Shown in pieces: positions 1-6,525 of a DNA stretch of 9,607 nt; within the stretch, counting starts at the first letter, position 1; each line of letters opens with the position of its first letter. A program made the position numbers and the translations under genes. Source of the stretch: CALWZE01 sp036644375 (GTDB lineage: Bacteria > Bacillota > Clostridia > Oscillospirales > Ruminococcaceae). Below the pieces are notes generated by a model. That model worked only from the letters and a program-made list of their open reading frames with translations. It ran no database searches and was not told the origin of the DNA. The DNA is taken from positions 1 through 9,607 of the forward strand of contig JAVXQD010000055.1 in assembly GCA_036644375.1 (NCBI GenBank), given 5' to 3'.

Positions 1-293
1 ACTAAATTCAGCATAGCCGAATACACAAATGTCGAGGTCGCCGTTATCAGCGTATATTTCCATCCCTTTGCTATATATGCCCAGACAAGAAATGGCAGGT
101 TCATCACAAATACAACCGTACCTACCGAAACAGGTACCAGATAGTTTATAACCGTGGCTATGCCGGCAAATCCACCCGCTGCAATATTGTTATCCAGAAA
201 AAACATATCCAAAGCAAGCGCATAAAGCAGATTTCCCAACATAAAAAACCCGATTCTTTTTATTGTCGGCAAGATTTTTTTAATTTTCTCCAC
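1..293 (-). CDS. YitT-family (DUF161) multi-pass membrane protein, N-terminal part, cut by window edge
   Basis: The visible 97 residues start with a short basic tail (VEKIKKILPTIKR). Hydrophobic stretches follow at about residues 14-33, 54-75 and 80-97, which look like membrane segments. The motif NNIAAGGFAGIAT at about residues 35-47 is typical of the first part of YitT/YczE-type integral membrane proteins. Members of this family are of poorly known function, although some are annotated as transporters. The start is a GTG at 293-291 with AAGGA about 10 nt upstream. An in-frame TAA lies further upstream, and no ATG lies between it and the GTG. The gene begins 39 nt after the acyl-CoA synthetase stop on the same strand, so it could be read from the same transcript or from its own weak promoter. 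The C-terminal two thirds are outside the window. The family call is from motif recognition only. Confidence 0.75.
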   Translation of the reverse strand, partial: MEKIKKILPTIKRIGFFMLGNLLYALALDMFFLDNNIAAGGFAGIATVINYLVPVSVGTVVFVMNLPFLVWAYIAKGWKYTLITATSTFVYSAMLNL

Positions 294-331
294 CTTTATC
301 AATTCCTTAACGATTAATACTTATAACACTT

Positions 332-361
332 ATTATCTTAATTCCGAATCGCTTATCACAA
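332..361 (-). promoter_or_regulatory. Possible promoter for the YitT-family gene
   Basis: On the minus strand a TTGTGA (-35, 361-356) is followed after 18 bp by GATAAT (-10, 337-332). The -10 overlaps the stop codon of the acyl-CoA synthetase gene. Transcription would begin near 325, about 30 nt before the GTG start. The -35 matches the sigma-70 consensus at only 4 of 6 positions, and no terminator is visible between the genes, so simple read-through is equally possible. Confidence 0.3.
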
Positions 362-2429
362 CGGCGTCGACTGCGCACACTCCGTCCGCATTGACGAATA
401 CAGGATTAATGTCAAGCTCGACGATGCTGTCCTTGTATTTTTCCGCCATCTCCGATACCGATACAATGAGTTTTGAAAGTGCTTCTGTGTCGCACTTGGG
501 CTTACCTCGGTAACCTTTAAGGAGTCTGCTCGCTTTAAGTGAATCAATCATTCCGCGTGCCTCCTCAATAGAAACCGGAGCAAGTGCAAGAGCGGTGTCC
601 TTAAATACCTCTACAAAAACTCCTCCGAGCCCTACAAGGATTGCCGGCCCGAGCTGCGGGTCACTGTTGACTCCGATTATAATCTCGGTTCCGTTCTCAG
701 CCATATGTTGAATGAGCACACCATCAATTTGCGCATTCGGATAATGTGCTACTGCATTTGCTATGATTGTGTCAAATCCTGCTTCCGCGGATTCAAAATC
801 GTCTATACCGAGAATAACTCCACCACAATCAGACTTATGCAGAATATCCGGACTCACAATTTTCAATACCGCCGGAAATCCGACCTTTGAGATAATTTCG
901 CGCACCTCCCGCTTAGACGATGCAACACCCTCTTCCGGTATGGGCACTCCGAATTTTGACAGGAGCATTTTGCCCGCGTGCTCATTTAACGAAATTCTTG
1001 CATCTTTTCTCCGTCGATTCGGAATTGAGAGCTTATCATTAACTCCGGAGATATCGTAATCGGCAAAATTGCATAGCTGCTTTATGATTTTCATACCGTA
1101 TAGAGGCGGAGGAAGAACACAGACCCCGCACTTTTCAAGTCTTTGCTGATATTCGCGATTTCTCGTATTTCCGGCAAACGGCAGCATGACCATAGGCTTG
1201 CTGTCTTTTTCTGCCGCCACTATCTCCATCGCCTCCGCCATATAATGAATTGCCGGATCGGTGATTTTTTCAAGCAGCGTATACCCTATTATGACAAGCG
1301 AGATATTCTTGTCGCCCATAACCGTGCGCAATGCCTCTGCGTATTTTTCGGTGTCATAACTCAGAGTTGCAGTCATGTCAAGCGGATTTGACGGAGAGGC
1401 GTAAGACGGCAGAAGCTCTTTCAGCCTGTCAATCGTGGTCTGTTCAAAATCCGGATAATCAATTTGATATCCACTGCCGACATCAGCGCAAATGCCGGTC
1501 TCTCCGCCCGAGAGGTTCATCGACGCTACTGCTCCCGATTTCGGCAATTCTTTTATTGTTGCAAAAAGCTGTGCGGTGTAGATCAGCTCCTCTAAATCAT
1601 CCACACGGATAACCCCGAATTTTTTAAACAGCGCGTCAAAGGTTTTATCCGATCCCGCAAGAGATCCTGTGTGCGACGCCGCAACCCGCCCGCCCTTCTC
1701 GCTCCTTCCTGCTTTTAAAACAATTACAGGCTTGCGCTTTTTTGCTGCTTTTCTCAAGCTGTCAGTGAATTTTTTCGGATTTTTCAACCCCTCAAGGTAG
1801 ATTGCAACAACCTTTGTCGCCTCATCCTCTACAAGAAAATCTATATAATCCTCCATGCTTGTCACTGCGGAATTTCCGGCAGATATTGCGTAGCTGAAGT
1901 TCGAAGCCGGATTTTCCATCATGGAAAGACAAAGCTGACCGCTCTGGGAAACAAACCCGACTGCTCCCTTTCTGTCCCTGTCCTCCGCAATAAACGCAAA
2001 GGCATGAATTGCGGAGACATAGTTGATGAATCCTGCGCAATTCGGGCCCATGACCGCCATATCAAGCTCTTTCGCTGTATTTATAAGTGATTCCTGAGCA
2101 GCCGCTCCGTCCTCAGTTCCGGTCTCCTTATACCCGCTCGCGTACACAACCGCCGCTGAGGCACCGTGTTTTTTTGCCTCACGCAGAAGGCTCTCTACCG
2201 TCTGCATGGGGGTACACAATATTGCAAGGTCAAACTGCTCCGGAATATCAGATATAGATTGGTAAGCTTTTATGCCAAATACCCTGTCGCGCTTCGGATT
2301 AACAAAGAAATATTTGCTCTCATCCATGTATTTCATGGCATTTCGACAGGTGTCGCCGCCAAAGCCCTCTTTTTCACTCGCTCCGACCACACATATTCTG
2401 TTGGGTCGAAGCAATTTTTCAATATTCAT
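333..2429 (-). CDS. ADP-forming (NDP-forming) acyl-CoA synthetase, fused alpha-beta form
   Basis: This 698-residue protein is a full-length member of the ADP-forming acetyl/acyl-CoA synthetase family. These enzymes convert acyl-CoA + ADP + Pi to free acid + CoA + ATP in the cytoplasm, a substrate-level phosphorylation step. Domains in order are a CoA-binding Rossmann domain (about 1-135, with VVGASEKEGFGG near the start and GPNCAGF at 128-134), a succinyl-CoA-ligase-like domain (about 150-290, with SQSG at 161-164), a second ligase domain (about 300-455), and an ATP-grasp domain (about 478-698). The two histidines expected to relay phosphate are present: His253 in SHTGSLAG, and His531 in ILHKSDCGGV, the position of the beta-subunit histidine. 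The ATG has GAGGT upstream at normal spacing. The gene lies 132 nt after the oxidoreductase gamma gene on the same strand, which suggests it consumes that enzyme's acyl-CoA product. The acyl specificity cannot be read from sequence. Confidence 0.93.
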   Translation of the reverse strand: MNIEKLLRPNRICVVGASEKEGFGGDTCRNAMKYMDESKYFFVNPKRDRVFGIKAYQSISDIPEQFDLAILCTPMQTVESLLREAKKHGASAAVVYASGYKETGTEDGAAAQESLINTAKELDMAVMGPNCAGFINYVSAIHAFAFIAEDRDRKGAVGFVSQSGQLCLSMMENPASNFSYAISAGNSAVTSMEDYIDFLVEDEATKVVAIYLEGLKNPKKFTDSLRKAAKKRKPVIVLKAGRSEKGGRVAASHTGSLAGSDKTFDALFKKFGVIRVDDLEELIYTAQLFATIKELPKSGAVASMNLSGGETGICADVGSGYQIDYPDFEQTTIDRLKELLPSYASPSNPLDMTATLSYDTEKYAEALRTVMGDKNISLVIIGYTLLEKITDPAIHYMAEAMEIVAAEKDSKPMVMLPFAGNTRNREYQQRLEKCGVCVLPPPLYGMKIIKQLCNFADYDISGVNDKLSIPNRRRKDARISLNEHAGKMLLSKFGVPIPEEGVASSKREVREIISKVGFPAVLKIVSPDILHKSDCGGVILGIDDFESAEAGFDTIIANAVAHYPNAQIDGVLIQHMAENGTEIIIGVNSDPQLGPAILVGLGGVFVEVFKDTALALAPVSIEEARGMIDSLKASRLLKGYRGKPKCDTEALSKLIVSVSEMAEKYKDSIVELDINPVFVNADGVCAVDAVVISDSELR

Positions 2430-2561
2430 AGGAATTTACCTCATTTTTCAGCTTCTGAACTGACCTGTTTTGATTGATTTCTATATGCGATATGCGAGCA
2501 TTTAGCGTACTTGAAATTCATGCTACCTGCCAAATTAGCCGCCCGTCCGCTTAGGGATTAA
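2430..2561 (-). other. Non-coding gap between the oxidoreductase gamma gene and the acyl-CoA synthetase
   Basis: This is the only sizeable break inside the minus-strand cassette. It holds the ribosome binding site of the acyl-CoA synthetase, a small hairpin just upstream of that site (TTCAG-3 nt-CTGAA, 2447-2459), and a perfect tandem repeat of TATGCGA (2484-2497). I see no convincing -35/-10 pair and no T-tailed terminator on the minus strand. The perfect inverted repeat AAAAGCT-3 nt-AGCTTTT (2566-2582) sits in the last codons of the gamma gene just before the gap. It has only a short T run and is a weak terminator or pausing candidate at best. Confidence 0.4.
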
Positions 2562-3101
2562 TCACAAAAGCTTGCAGCTTTTAAAGCCCTCTTCAAAAAC
2601 AAGTTTGTTTTTCGGATTGTTTTTTCCTTTTGAAAGAAAAAATTCATCTATTCCATTTTCAATCACGTTCTTTTTATACATAGCCTCGGAAAATGCCAGT
2701 CCGCCGAGCATAACGATGTTGCCGCCTTTATCGTTTTCACAATCATGCGCAATTGCCGTTGCCGGAACGGAATAGACCTTTATGTCCTTGCGAAATGCAT
2801 AATCCTCGGGCACCATCGTGCTGTTTACAACAAGTGTCGCACCCGCTCGCATCATGGGCATAAACTTTGCGACCGAAGGTATGTTCATCGCAATAAGCAC
2901 ATCAATTTCTCTTATGAACGGACTTGATATTTTCTCGGGAGAAATTTTCACATTGCAATTCGCGGTACCTCCTCGCATTTCACTGCCATAACTCGGAATC
3001 CATGTAACGTTGTCGCCAAAGTCCATTGCAGTTTTAGCAACGATAAGTCCTGCCGTCAAAACACCTTGACCTCCGAATCCGGCAAAAATTAAATCAGCCA
3101 T
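2562..3101 (-). CDS. vorC/korC: 2-oxoacid:ferredoxin oxidoreductase, gamma subunit
   Basis: This 179-residue protein is the gamma subunit of a four-subunit 2-oxoacid:ferredoxin oxidoreductase (VOR/KOR class), part of the cytoplasmic complex that oxidatively decarboxylates a 2-oxoacid to acyl-CoA. The hallmark GFGGQGV lies at residues 8-14, and PSYGSEMRGGTANC at 36-49 is the second conserved block of the family. The open frame extends upstream to 3260. The true start is taken as the ATG at 3101-3099 because the GFGGQG fold begins directly after it and a strong GGAGG (3112-3108) sits 6 nt upstream; the extra 53 residues would only overlap the beta gene and resemble nothing. The gene overlaps the beta gene by 8 nt, pointing to translational coupling. 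The length is typical of the family. Confidence 0.92.
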   Translation of the reverse strand: MADLIFAGFGGQGVLTAGLIVAKTAMDFGDNVTWIPSYGSEMRGGTANCNVKISPEKISSPFIREIDVLIAMNIPSVAKFMPMMRAGATLVVNSTMVPEDYAFRKDIKVYSVPATAIAHDCENDKGGNIVMLGGLAFSEAMYKKNVIENGIDEFFLSKGKNNPKNKLVFEEGFKSCKLL

Positions 3102-3831
3102 TTTTCTCCTCCCAAAGTCTATACTCACAAAGGGGATAAATCTCTTCCACTGCATGTTCGATTCGCTTAAGCGAATCGAGCGGCGAAAGCTTCCAGTTTG
3201 TGGGACAAGGCGAAAGAACCTCGACGAACGAATATCCTCGATTTTTGCGCTGACATTCAAATGCGGTCTGTATACATTTTTTCGCTTTCAAAATATTCGC
3301 ATTATCCGTTACGGAAACACGTGCGAGGTAAGCAACATCAAGCGTTTTCATGATTTTTATGGCATCAAGCGGCTTTCCTGTCTCTGAGCAGTCTCGCCCC
3401 TTTGGGCTTGTTGTGGTTTTTTGACCCTCAAGGGTAGTAGGCGCCATCTGTCCTCCGGTCATCCCGAAATTTCCGTTGTTCACGAAAATAACAGTTATAT
3501 TCTCATTGCGAATCGCCGCCCACATAGTCTCGGAAAATCCAATCGCAAGCGCATCTCCATCGCCCTGATAGGTGAATACAATATTGTCCGGACGACATCT
3601 TTTCATCCCGCAGGCAACAGCCGCAGCTCTGCCGTGCTGTGCTTGCACACAGTCTATTCCGAAGGTATCGGGCATGAGTGAAGCGCATCCCACAGCAATT
3701 GCCGCAAGCGCATTTTTGTCATCCCCCGATTCCTCAAGGACTTCCGCAACGAGGCGGTTGATTATTCCATGACCGCAACCCGGACAGTATTTATTGTCAA
3801 CAAACAGTGCTTTTGGACGTTTCATAATCAT
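3094..3831 (-). CDS. vorA/korB: 2-oxoacid:ferredoxin oxidoreductase, beta (thiamine diphosphate-binding) subunit
   Basis: This 245-residue protein is the catalytic beta subunit that binds thiamine diphosphate. Visible motifs are CPGCGHG (16-22), QHGRA (65-69), the ThDP/Mg site GDGDA (90-94) paired with NN at 118-119, NFGMTGGQMAPTT (121-133) and SPCP (207-210). With the alpha subunit it forms the site where the 2-oxoacid is decarboxylated and passed to CoA, with electrons leaving by iron-sulfur clusters. The frame can start at a TTG (3837), an ATG (3831) or an ATG (3825). I chose 3831 because GGAGG at 3846-3842 is 10 nt upstream, whereas the TTG would be only 4 nt away. With that start there are 2 nt between the alpha stop and the beta start. 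The beta stop lies inside the gamma start region (8-nt overlap). Naming varies between VOR and KOR in annotations, so the symbol is approximate. Confidence 0.92.
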   Translation of the reverse strand: MIMKRPKALFVDNKYCPGCGHGIINRLVAEVLEESGDDKNALAAIAVGCASLMPDTFGIDCVQAQHGRAAAVACGMKRCRPDNIVFTYQGDGDALAIGFSETMWAAIRNENITVIFVNNGNFGMTGGQMAPTTLEGQKTTTSPKGRDCSETGKPLDAIKIMKTLDVAYLARVSVTDNANILKAKKCIQTAFECQRKNRGYSFVEVLSPCPTNWKLSPLDSLKRIEHAVEEIYPLCEYRLWEEKNG

Positions 3832-3833
3832 TG

Positions 3834-4892
3834 TCAAAATACCTCCTTTACAGTTCCGCGATAAACTTTGTCCACCATGTCACACACGTCCTGAGCGGTA
3901 TAAAACTTTGTACCGCCCCCAAAATCATAGACCGGTTTTTTCATTCTGCACGCGGTCGCAACATCCTGAGCCATCTGTGCGAGCATTGTCATCTCAACAC
4001 ACATAAAGCCCTTTTCCGGTGCGATGCCCTCAAATGCTTTGTTTGGAAAAGGATACAGAGTTATCGGTCTTATCATTCCGACCTTCTGCCCTCTTTCGCG
4101 GCAATTTCCAACCGCTTCCTCACAGATTCTCGAGCTTATTCCATATCCGACCAGCACAAGCTCAGCGTCCTCAATTCCTGTGCTCTCCCACCGCTGTTCA
4201 TTCTCTTCAACTTCTCTGTATTTATTTGCAATGTATTCGTCGTAGTTCTCATTGTAATACATTACCGAGGTGTGGCGTTTTGCATCGCCATCGCCTTTTC
4301 CTTTCAGTGCCCAATCAAATTGATTCGGATCGTGCTCTTTCATCTCAGGCAGTTCGACCGGTTCCATCATCTGCCCTATAGAAGCGTCGCTCAAAACCAC
4401 GACAGGCATGCGGTATTGTTCGGCCTTGTCAAAGCTAAGCGCCATAATGTCCGCAGTTTCCTGGACTGAATTCGGCGCATACACCATTGTGCGATAATCT
4501 CCGTGACCGCCGTTTTTAACTGCCTGCCAATAGTCGCTCTGCCCGATAAATATGTCACCCAGTCCCGAACCGTAGCGCATCACATCAACTATGACGCAGG
4601 GCAAGTCCGCTGAGGCTATGTACGAAATTCCCTCGTGCAAAAGCGAAAATCCCGGGCCTGAAGAGCTTGTCATTGTGCGGTATCCGCAGGCAGATGCCCC
4701 ATATACCATTGATATTCCGGACAGCTCGGATTCACATTGTACAAAGTTTCCGCCGACCTCCGGCAGACGCCAAGACAGGTATTCGAGAATCTCACTCTGC
4801 GGTGTAATCGGATAACCCGCAAAAAATCGACATCCCGCTCTTACGGCAGCCTCGGCAATTGCCTCTGTTCCCTTCATCAACTCTCGTGCCAT
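3834..4892 (-). CDS. vorB/korA: 2-oxoacid:ferredoxin oxidoreductase, alpha subunit (VorB/KorA type)
   Basis: This 352-residue protein is the alpha subunit, with the pyrimidine-binding and transketolase C-like domains. Visible landmarks are the substrate motif YPITPQSE (27-34), SSGPGFSLLHEGI (77-89), the loop after VDV at 106-112 (RYGSGLG), NGGHGDYR (127-134), GQMMEP and, near the C-terminus, VGMIRPITLYPFP. The overall pattern is closest to proteins annotated in Clostridia as 3-methyl-2-oxobutanoate (2-ketoisovalerate) dehydrogenase VorB, but 2-oxoglutarate and other 2-oxoacid enzymes share this fold. The loop at 106-112 differs from the RGGPGLG I know from VorB proteins, which may matter for substrate choice. 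The start ATG lies 6 nt after the ferredoxin stop, with AAGGAGGGG just upstream. The gene order delta-alpha-beta-gamma is a usual operon form for this complex. Confidence 0.92.
   Translation of the reverse strand: MARELMKGTEAIAEAAVRAGCRFFAGYPITPQSEILEYLSWRLPEVGGNFVQCESELSGISMVYGASACGYRTMTSSSGPGFSLLHEGISYIASADLPCVIVDVMRYGSGLGDIFIGQSDYWQAVKNGGHGDYRTMVYAPNSVQETADIMALSFDKAEQYRMPVVVLSDASIGQMMEPVELPEMKEHDPNQFDWALKGKGDGDAKRHTSVMYYNENYDEYIANKYREVEENEQRWESTGIEDAELVLVGYGISSRICEEAVGNCRERGQKVGMIRPITLYPFPNKAFEGIAPEKGFMCVEMTMLAQMAQDVATACRMKKPVYDFGGGTKFYTAQDVCDMVDKVYRGTVKEVF
3842..3846 (-). promoter_or_regulatory. Ribosome binding site that sets the beta-subunit start
   Basis: A perfect GGAGG on the minus strand lies inside the last codons of the alpha gene. 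It is 10 nt from the ATG at 3831 and only 4 nt from the TTG at 3837. This favours the ATG as the start of the beta subunit and places beta translation directly after alpha termination. Confidence 0.7.
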
Positions 4893-4898
4893 CTCTCT

Positions 4899-5105
4899 TT
4901 ACCCCTCCTTTTCAACTTCAAACACGTAATCAGGGCACACATTGTAGCATATGCCGCAAACAATGCACTTTTCCCTGTCAAGCTGCACAGGATTATATCC
5001 CTTTTCGTTTATTTCCTCAGACACACTCAATGCCTGCTTAGGGCAAAAATTGACGCAATATCCACAGCCCTTACAGCGTTCTTTTAAAACTCTTACCTCT
5101 TTCAA
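4899..5105 (-). CDS. vorD/korD: 2x[4Fe-4S] ferredoxin, delta subunit of the 2-oxoacid:ferredoxin oxidoreductase
   Basis: This 68-residue protein has two clostridial-type [4Fe-4S] motifs. Cysteines 11, 14, 17 and 21 lie in CKGCGYCVNFCP, and cysteines 47, 50, 53 and 57 in CIVCGICYNVCP. It is the electron-transfer (delta) subunit that passes electrons from the thiamine diphosphate site of the complex to external ferredoxin. The start is a TTG at 5105-5103: there is no earlier or later suitable ATG before the first cysteine, and a TAAGGAG site precedes it by 8 nt. It is 12 nt downstream of the dehydrogenase and 6 nt upstream of the alpha subunit, clearly in one operon. A free-standing ferredoxin is possible, but its position immediately before alpha-beta-gamma makes a subunit role far more likely. 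Confidence 0.93.
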   Translation of the reverse strand: MKEVRVLKERCKGCGYCVNFCPKQALSVSEEINEKGYNPVQLDREKCIVCGICYNVCPDYVFEVEKEG

Positions 5106-5113
5106 TGCTCTGT

Positions 5114-5120
5114 CTCCTTA
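5114..5120 (-). promoter_or_regulatory. Ribosome binding site TAAGGAG overlapping the dehydrogenase stop codon
   Basis: On the minus strand the TAA stop of the dehydrogenase (5120-5118) forms the first three bases of a TAAGGAG Shine-Dalgarno site. The spacing to the TTG start of the ferredoxin is 8 nt. This supports the non-ATG start and suggests that ribosomes finishing the dehydrogenase reinitiate on the ferredoxin. Confidence 0.75.
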
Positions 5121-6278
5121 ATAAGAATATGCGTTGTCCGGTGTATCAAAGGTATCCGGTTCGTAAAGTTCCCGCGCAACCTCGCGCTGTGTTTTTCCCG
5201 TTTTTAGGGCACGCTCAAACATTTTACGTGTAGAGCGGCGTATAATCGTTTCGGTATCCTTTACAATATCCTCGGGAATCGGTCCGACAATTCCGAAAAC
5301 CAATGCCTCGTAAATGCGGATTCCGCCCATATTTGAAACAAAATCAACAGCAACATCAATCCCTTTTTTCTCAAGAACCTTATCGGCTTCCGACGTAACC
5401 GGAATATTCGCCGCCTCAACAATAAGCGAAGCTTTCACCTTATCCGCATTGCCTGCATTGATAACATCCTCAAGTGCAGCCGGGACAAGTATGTCGCATG
5501 GCACATCGAGCCATTCGCTGTTTTTCATAACCCTGTATTCGGGTTCAAACGCGTTTGGATCAAGCTCACCCTTTGGCTTGCGTGTTGCAACAAGCTTTTT
5601 AACATCAAGCCCGCTCTCACAATACACCAAGCAATTGGCATCGGCTATTCCGACGACAGTGTATCCCATTTTGTCCAGACAAAATGCCATACTTGCACCG
5701 ACACAGCCAAAGCCCTGGAGCACGACCTTCGCATGCTCGGAACCACCCTTGAAGTTCCATGCCTCATCAAGCGCAAAAGCACAGCCGTAGCCCGTTATCA
5801 TATCGTACATCAAAAATCCGTCATATCGAAGGCCGCAGGCCTCATCGTGGTTTTTAATCTGTTCTTGAATCTTAGGATCATTGCGCATTGCTCTTGTCTG
5901 AGGAAGCCCTATTCCCAAATCGTCAAGTATGCGCAGAACATCACCGTAATCGACTCCGAGATCTCCTCCGATTGAAACACCCGCGTTTATGTATGGTGCC
6001 ATTGCAGTCAGATATCTTCGCAGTACATCTTTTGCATCCGGAGCCTTGTAATCATAGGCAATTCCGCCCTTGCAGCCTCCCGTTGTTTTTGATTCGCACG
6101 CCTTGTACTTATATCCCATCGTTGTTGCCAATCTCACAACTTCATCCTTCGTAACAGTGGGATGCATACGCGTTCCGCCTCCGCAATAGTGATTCACAAA
6201 ATTGTATGCGCAAAGCCATCCCTTTGCCTCTGTCTCCGTGTCGTTCCATTCCACAACCGCATACGGTCTTTTAAGCAT
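5118..6278 (-). CDS. Amino-acid dehydrogenase of the Glu/Leu/Phe/Val dehydrogenase family
   Basis: This 386-residue cytoplasmic enzyme should catalyse NAD(P)-linked oxidative deamination of an amino acid to its 2-oxoacid and ammonia. The N-terminal substrate domain shows GGGTRMHP (33-40) and GGCKGGI (67-73), with the likely catalytic Lys70, and a candidate catalytic Asp106 in GGDLGVDYG. TGYG (162-165) and the Rossmann dinucleotide loop GFGCVG (189-194) follow, then CDILVPAALEDVI (261-273) and EAANIP (288-293). The frame is open back to 6431, but the start is set at the ATG 6278-6276, which has GGAGG 9 nt upstream and lies downstream of a good promoter; the extra 51 residues resemble nothing. 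The positions of the glutamate-binding Lys and Ser of glutamate dehydrogenase appear to be Gly33 and Tyr323, so glutamate is an unlikely substrate. As first gene of the operon it would feed the oxidoreductase with a 2-oxoacid. Confidence 0.9.
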   Translation of the reverse strand: MLKRPYAVVEWNDTETEAKGWLCAYNFVNHYCGGGTRMHPTVTKDEVVRLATTMGYKYKACESKTTGGCKGGIAYDYKAPDAKDVLRRYLTAMAPYINAGVSIGGDLGVDYGDVLRILDDLGIGLPQTRAMRNDPKIQEQIKNHDEACGLRYDGFLMYDMITGYGCAFALDEAWNFKGGSEHAKVVLQGFGCVGASMAFCLDKMGYTVVGIADANCLVYCESGLDVKKLVATRKPKGELDPNAFEPEYRVMKNSEWLDVPCDILVPAALEDVINAGNADKVKASLIVEAANIPVTSEADKVLEKKGIDVAVDFVSNMGGIRIYEALVFGIVGPIPEDIVKDTETIIRRSTRKMFERALKTGKTQREVARELYEPDTFDTPDNAYSY

Positions 6279-6318
6279 AGTTTGATTCCTCCGATTCGTT
6301 GTTTTTCTGTTGTTGCAT

Positions 6319-6332
6319 AAAGTATACACTTT
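6319..6332. promoter_or_regulatory. Candidate operator overlapping the -10 of the dehydrogenase promoter
   Basis: The inverted repeat AAAGT-4 nt-ACTTT contains a GTATAC hexamer (6322-6327) and covers the whole -10 element of the minus-strand promoter. A second GTATAC lies near the plus-strand promoter of the GntR gene. Binding here would block RNA polymerase. Assignment to the neighbouring GntR protein is inference. Confidence 0.4.
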
Positions 6333-6349
6333 TAGTTGGCATACGTCAA
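6321..6349 (-). promoter_or_regulatory. Sigma-70-type promoter of the dehydrogenase/oxidoreductase operon
   Basis: On the minus strand TTGACG (-35, 6349-6344) is followed after 17 bp by TATACT (-10, 6326-6321). Each element matches the sigma-70/SigA consensus at 5 of 6 positions and the spacing is ideal. Transcription would start near 6314, giving a leader of roughly 35 nt before the ATG at 6278. No other promoter of similar quality is seen upstream of this gene. Confidence 0.75.
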
Positions 6350-6388
6350 TATAGCCGTCATTGTTCAATATTACCGATATTTTATCTG

Positions 6389-6414
6389 TATTTTGCACGA
6401 ATTCGTCAAAAATA
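6389..6414. repeat. 26-bp imperfect palindrome in the divergent promoter region
   Basis: A perfect 10-bp palindrome ACGAATTCGT (6397-6406) is extended, after two mismatched pairs on each side, by TATTTT on the left and AAAATA on the right. In all, 11 of 13 base pairs match. Direct copies of TATCTGT (6383-6389 and 6413-6419) flank or overlap its ends. It lies about 40 bp upstream of the dehydrogenase -35 and about 75 bp upstream of the GntR-gene -35. It is a plausible binding site for a dimeric regulator. There is no coding explanation for it, but AT-rich DNA makes the outer arms less significant than the core. Confidence 0.4.
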
Positions 6415-6467
6415 TCTGTTGTTGACTGCAATATTTTAAGGTATTCAGCAATTTATTCGAATAATAT

Positions 6468-6479
6468 ATTGTATACAGT
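6468..6479. promoter_or_regulatory. Candidate GntR/FCD operator upstream of the GntR-gene promoter
   Basis: The sequence ATTGTATACAGT has a perfect 8-bp palindromic core TGTATACA (6470-6477). Sites of the form TTGTATACAA are typical for several regulators of the GntR/FCD group. It ends 11 bp before the -35 of the plus-strand promoter and shares its GTATAC core with the repeat at 6319-6332, as expected if one autoregulated protein controls both directions. Confidence 0.45.
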
Positions 6480-6490
6480 TTTGATATATG

Positions 6491-6519
6491 TTGACTTATC
6501 TGCTCTGTGGCTATATAAT
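6491..6519 (+). promoter_or_regulatory. Sigma-70-type promoter of the GntR-M20 operon
   Basis: TTGACT (-35, 6491-6496) and a perfect TATAAT (-10, 6514-6519) are separated by 17 bp. Transcription would begin near 6526. This is the strongest promoter match in the window and faces the GntR gene. Confidence 0.75.
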
Positions 6520-6525
6520 TATATT

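Noticed and set aside
2566..2582. Perfect inverted repeat AAAAGCT / AGCTTTT as a rho-independent terminator after the gamma gene
   Set aside because: The stem is AT-rich with only two G-C pairs, and only a short T run follows on the minus strand. Its position inside the last codons makes it weak.
3102..3260. A 53-residue N-terminal extension of the gamma subunit
   Set aside because: It lies wholly within the beta gene, is not part of the family, and a strong GGAGG site sits right before the internal ATG at 3101.
3831..4469. A 212-codon open frame on the plus strand opposite the alpha subunit
   Set aside because: It lies antisense to a well-supported gene, has Cys/His/Phe/Ser-rich composition like a shadow frame, shows no known domain, and lacks a matching promoter or ribosome binding site.
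6279..6431. A 51-residue N-terminal extension of the dehydrogenase
   Set aside because: It would start upstream of the predicted promoter and be cut by it. The family fold and a good GGAGG site point to the ATG at 6278.
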